Source of the DNA: Acanthopleuribacter pedis
GTDB lineage: Bacteria; Acidobacteriota; Holophagae; Acanthopleuribacterales; Acanthopleuribacteraceae
Direction of reading: 5' to 3'
Assembly (NCBI RefSeq): GCF_017377855.1
Contig: NZ_JAFREP010000018.1
Location: 181,922 to 245,921, forward strand
Length of the DNA: 64,000 nucleotides
Part shown: piece after piece, positions 61,849-64,000 of the stretch
Layout: each line of letters begins with the position of its first letter
Numbering within the stretch: the stretch's first letter is position 1
Notes under the pieces: generated by a model
Databases searched by the model: none
The model's input: the letters and a program-made list of their open reading frames with translations, nothing else
Told to the model about the DNA's origin: nothing
Position numbers and translations under genes: made by a program

Positions 61849-62412
61849 ATGGCCAAACGGGTTCGCGCCGTCGATTGGTTGGAACAAGGGCTGCACCTGC
61901 TCAGCGCGGAAGGCGTGCATGCCCTCACCATCGACCGCCTCTGCACTACACTGGAAAAATCAAAGGGCAGCTTCTACCACCACTTTAAAGACATGGCCGC
62001 CTACAACGCCGCCCTGCTCCACCTCTGGCAGGAACGTCACACCACCGACGTCATCCGTCAGGTCGAGCAGGACGCCGACCGCGCGGGCCGCAACCAGCGC
62101 CTCAACGCCGTGGTTCTAAAGCTGGATCACCGCTTGGACCAAATCATTCGCGGCTGGGCACGGCATGATCCGCGCGCGGCCCTAGCGGTTCAGCAGGTCG
62201 ACCAACTGCGTCTGGGTTACATGGCCGAACTCTTCGAAGCCCGCGCGTTACCGGCCGAAACGGCCCGCGCCTTGGCCGAAATGGAGTACACCACCTTCCT
62301 AGGCGCCCAACAGCGGTTCGTCGACCTCGGTGCGCCGCAATCCGCGGCCGTGCGTCAAACCCTTATCGACGCCATCGAGGCCTATATCCACCGGCCCGAC
62401 GTAACCCAGTAA
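61849..62412 (+). CDS. TetR-family transcriptional regulator
   Basis: 187 residues, ATG three bases after the previous stop. The N-terminal helix-turn-helix is typical: WLEQGLHLLSAEGVHALTID, then RLCTTLEKSKGSFYHHFKDM, where SKGSFYHHF is the recognition-helix signature. The C-terminal ~130 residues are helical and variable, as in other TetR ligand domains, with many Arg and Ala. The likely binding site is the palindrome at 61002-61025 upstream of its own operon. Repression of the DUF3995-like gene and itself is inferred from that arrangement. The ligand is unknown. Confidence 0.9.
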   Translation: MAKRVRAVDWLEQGLHLLSAEGVHALTIDRLCTTLEKSKGSFYHHFKDMAAYNAALLHLWQERHTTDVIRQVEQDADRAGRNQRLNAVVLKLDHRLDQIIRGWARHDPRAALAVQQVDQLRLGYMAELFEARALPAETARALAEMEYTTFLGAQQRFVDLGAPQSAAVRQTLIDAIEAYIHRPDVTQ

Positions 62413-62494
62413 TCAAAATCGCCCCTCGCCCGCGCGTTTCTTTGGGTACAATGGGGCTTCACCCCACTCATCGCAAGGACAACGCGCGCGGCTT

Positions 62495-63517
62495 ATGGCT
62501 ATCCAATCGGATCGTAACGATCTCCACTTTGTGCCCTCCCTTTCCGCGGCGGGCAGCATCAAAAAAGCGTTTGACCTGGAAGAACGCAACCTCATTTCCA
62601 AAATGGATCAACTCTCCGTCGGTCCGTTGCTCCCCATAACCCCGCAAGAAACCTGGCGCACGGAACGCCGCCGCTACTGGCAACGCCTCCACCAGCACCG
62701 TCACGACCATTCGGTCGAAGCGCTCAGCGCCACGCTGTACGAGGAGCTGGACGACCTGAGCGCGCGTTGTGCCGCCGCCCGACATCTGGTGATTTGGTGC
62801 TCGCAGAGTGTGGACGAAACGGTCTGGACCACCTGGCTCATCGCCCTGTTCTCGGAACTGGGCGTCGCACGCGACAAGGTTCGCCTGGTGTTTAGCAAAC
62901 ACCCCGCCTTCCCGGTGTTGCCCTCCAGCGGCATTCTCAATCCAACCGACATTCGCGACAACCAGGAGTGGATGACGGTTGAACCCGCCCAATGGTCGCG
63001 GTTGGCCGATTACTATGCCGCGCTGGCGGCGCTCTCCCCGCACCTACGCCTCACCTATTTACAAGCAGGTGACGAGGACGCTTGGCTGGCGGAAGTCACC
63101 CTGGCCCTACTCGATTTTTTCCCCAACCACGGCAACGGGCTCAACAGCATCGACATGCGTCTATTGACCGCCGTCAAAAACGGGGTGACCGACGTCATGC
63201 GCATCATCGGCAACCAACTCGGGCTTAAAACCTTTCACCGTCACGCCCTCGACGCCGCCTACCTGCACCACCGCCTACTTACCCTCGCCGACGAAAGCCA
63301 ACCCTTTCCCGCGCTTCATCGCACCACCAGGGCAGGCGGCAACCACGCCAAGGTCACCCTCACCGAAACCGGCGAAGCACTGCTCAACGGCGAACACCAT
63401 TTCCTCCTGGATCGGTACTGTGAGGATTGGGTCGCCGGTACCCGCATCGCACGCGCCGAGGGCGGCTTTTGGGTTCGCCGCGAACGCGAGATCGAAGTCT
63501 GGGACGGCGCCGACTAA
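62495..63517 (+). CDS. DUF1835-like protein
   Basis: 340 residues. The beginning LHFVPSLSAAGSIKKAFDLE followed by DQLSVGPLLP matches the start of DUF1835 proteins (pattern LHI..G.SAAG.LK.A ... DDLS.GP), and HLVIWCSQSVDETVWTTWLI fits their second block. The later segment DFFPNHGNGLNSIDMRLL agrees with the C-terminal half of the family, which selects on a target after an 'xxG.t..E...L' region. The function of the family is unknown; a link with RNA polymerase sigma factors or signalling is sometimes noted from neighbours elsewhere, but there is none here. The ribosome site is weak (AGGA, far). It is soluble. It follows the tetR gene by 82 bases, so it may or may not share its transcript. Confidence 0.75.
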   Translation: MAIQSDRNDLHFVPSLSAAGSIKKAFDLEERNLISKMDQLSVGPLLPITPQETWRTERRRYWQRLHQHRHDHSVEALSATLYEELDDLSARCAAARHLVIWCSQSVDETVWTTWLIALFSELGVARDKVRLVFSKHPAFPVLPSSGILNPTDIRDNQEWMTVEPAQWSRLADYYAALAALSPHLRLTYLQAGDEDAWLAEVTLALLDFFPNHGNGLNSIDMRLLTAVKNGVTDVMRIIGNQLGLKTFHRHALDAAYLHHRLLTLADESQPFPALHRTTRAGGNHAKVTLTETGEALLNGEHHFLLDRYCEDWVAGTRIARAEGGFWVRREREIEVWDGAD

Positions 63518-63842
63518 AAAACACGCACGACTGTTGCCAAGGGCGATTCGCCCACGTGGCGCACCGCGGCAACCGCGCCGCCGCCCCCCCGCGCGGGCCA
63601 ATGCTCCAGCGCCATGGAAACGCCGGGATCATCCGCGGTTAAGCGTAGTTCGTAGGCGGACAAGCGCGGAAATAAGGTCGCCACAATCGGCGTCAATGAA
63701 GCACCCGCTTCAAGCTGAATCCGGCGTCGCTCCTCCTTCCCGTTTTGATCACGCGCCGACAGGACCACATCCAGATAGTGTGTTGTGGGTTTGAGTGCAA
63801 GGGGAAATCTCAGGTTCCACCGTTTTTGTTAGAGCCAGACAT
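63514..63842 (-). pseudogene. Small gene with an apparent one-base frameshift near its start
   Basis: Reading on the minus strand, the frame ending at 63514 continues upstream past its only near start (GTG at 63768, no ribosome site) with protein-like text (WNLRFPLALKPTTHYLDVVL) up to a stop at 63829-63831. In another frame, an ATG at 63842 (GGGG in front) reads MSGSNKNGGT and stops. Adding one A to the A5 run at 63823-63827 joins the two into a single ~109-residue protein (MSGSNKKRWNLRFPLALK...). So this is either a disrupted gene, a sequencing error in a homopolymer, or a slippage site. The product is beta-rich with a Gly/Ala stretch near the end. No family recognised. Its stop overlaps the end of the DUF1835-like gene. 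Confidence 0.5.
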
Positions 63843-63884
63843 ACCCCGGCCTAGCGGCCGATGAAGCGGCCGCGTTCAGCGGGG

Positions 63885-63942
63885 GCATTTTTTCTCCTCA
63901 AAAACCTTCTTTTTGTGAAAGGCTTTTGAGGAGAAAAAATGC
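63885..63942. repeat. Long near-perfect palindrome
   Basis: Two 23-base arms (63885-63907 and 63920-63942) that pair at 22 positions around a 12-base loop. Each arm opens GCATTTTTTCTCCTC. The T6 runs lie at the 5' side of the stem on both strands, so it does not have the layout of an intrinsic terminator. It could be a MITE/REP-like element or the end of a mobile unit. Confidence 0.7.
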
Positions 63943-64000
63943 TGTTGGGATTGAGGTCTACTAGAGACTGAGGTTAACTTGCCGCGGGGAGTTCCTTGCT

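Overview
The window is dense, GC-rich bacterial DNA from an organism with an elaborate envelope and signalling repertoire. It carries two giant Sec-exported RHS-type proteins, a 2.5-kDa-residue-scale PKD-like repeat protein ending in a dockerin-like module, several Ser/Thr kinases (one fused to TPRs, two fused to cyclase-homology domains), hybrid histidine kinases, and many TTG starts behind good GGAGG-type ribosome sites. This mix recalls Acidobacteriota of the Holophagae/Acanthopleuribacter type, or myxobacteria-like predators. That is an impression from gene content only; no rRNA or other taxonomic marker is present.

Layout. 1-1.8 kb: a membrane-anchored helical-repeat protein (+). 1.9-20.5 kb (-): an RHS locus transcribed right to left, made of a SpvB/RHS-like secreted protein, a 3318-residue RHS protein with a variable C-terminal tip, then a run of four small immunity-like or orphan genes in visibly more AT-rich DNA, and a VOC protein. 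20.9-28.3 kb (-): one gene for a 2468-residue surface/secreted repeat protein. 28.3-29.3 kb: about 1 kb with no convincing gene. 29.3-33.9 kb (+): two tandem cyclase-homology/kinase membrane proteins (one kinase domain dead, the other intact) and a membrane-anchored methyltransferase. 34.3 kb: a cysteine-rich lipoprotein. 35.1-43.6 kb (+): a phosphorelay cluster with a triple-receiver hybrid kinase, a CheR methyltransferase, a receiver-kinase, a receiver-like protein lacking the phospho-Asp, and a second receiver-kinase. 44-46 kb: a small membrane protein and a TPR protein. 46.5-52.6 kb (-): LMW phosphatase-like protein, alpha/beta hydrolase, EEP-family hydrolase, an SDR-AraC pair and a SulP transporter. 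53-55.7 kb (+): two overlapping paralogues of the first gene in the window. 56 kb: PhnB-like VOC protein (+), facing a kinase-TPR protein (-). 61-63.5 kb (+): a DUF3995-like membrane protein with its TetR regulator, then a DUF1835-like protein. The right end holds a small gene that looks frameshifted, beside a long palindrome.

How genes may work together. The RHS pair plus small downstream genes reads as a polymorphic toxin/immunity locus whose tip has been exchanged. The 35-43 kb cluster is a self-contained phosphorelay with a methyltransferase but no receptor or CheB. The 61-62 kb pair has a promoter with a near-perfect palindrome over its -10 element, consistent with TetR autoregulation. 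The three helical-repeat paralogues share a short C-terminal GALSL-type motif and may be the least-described protein family here.

Limits: all domain calls come from reading motifs by eye; no database search or structure prediction was run, and GC contrasts are visual.
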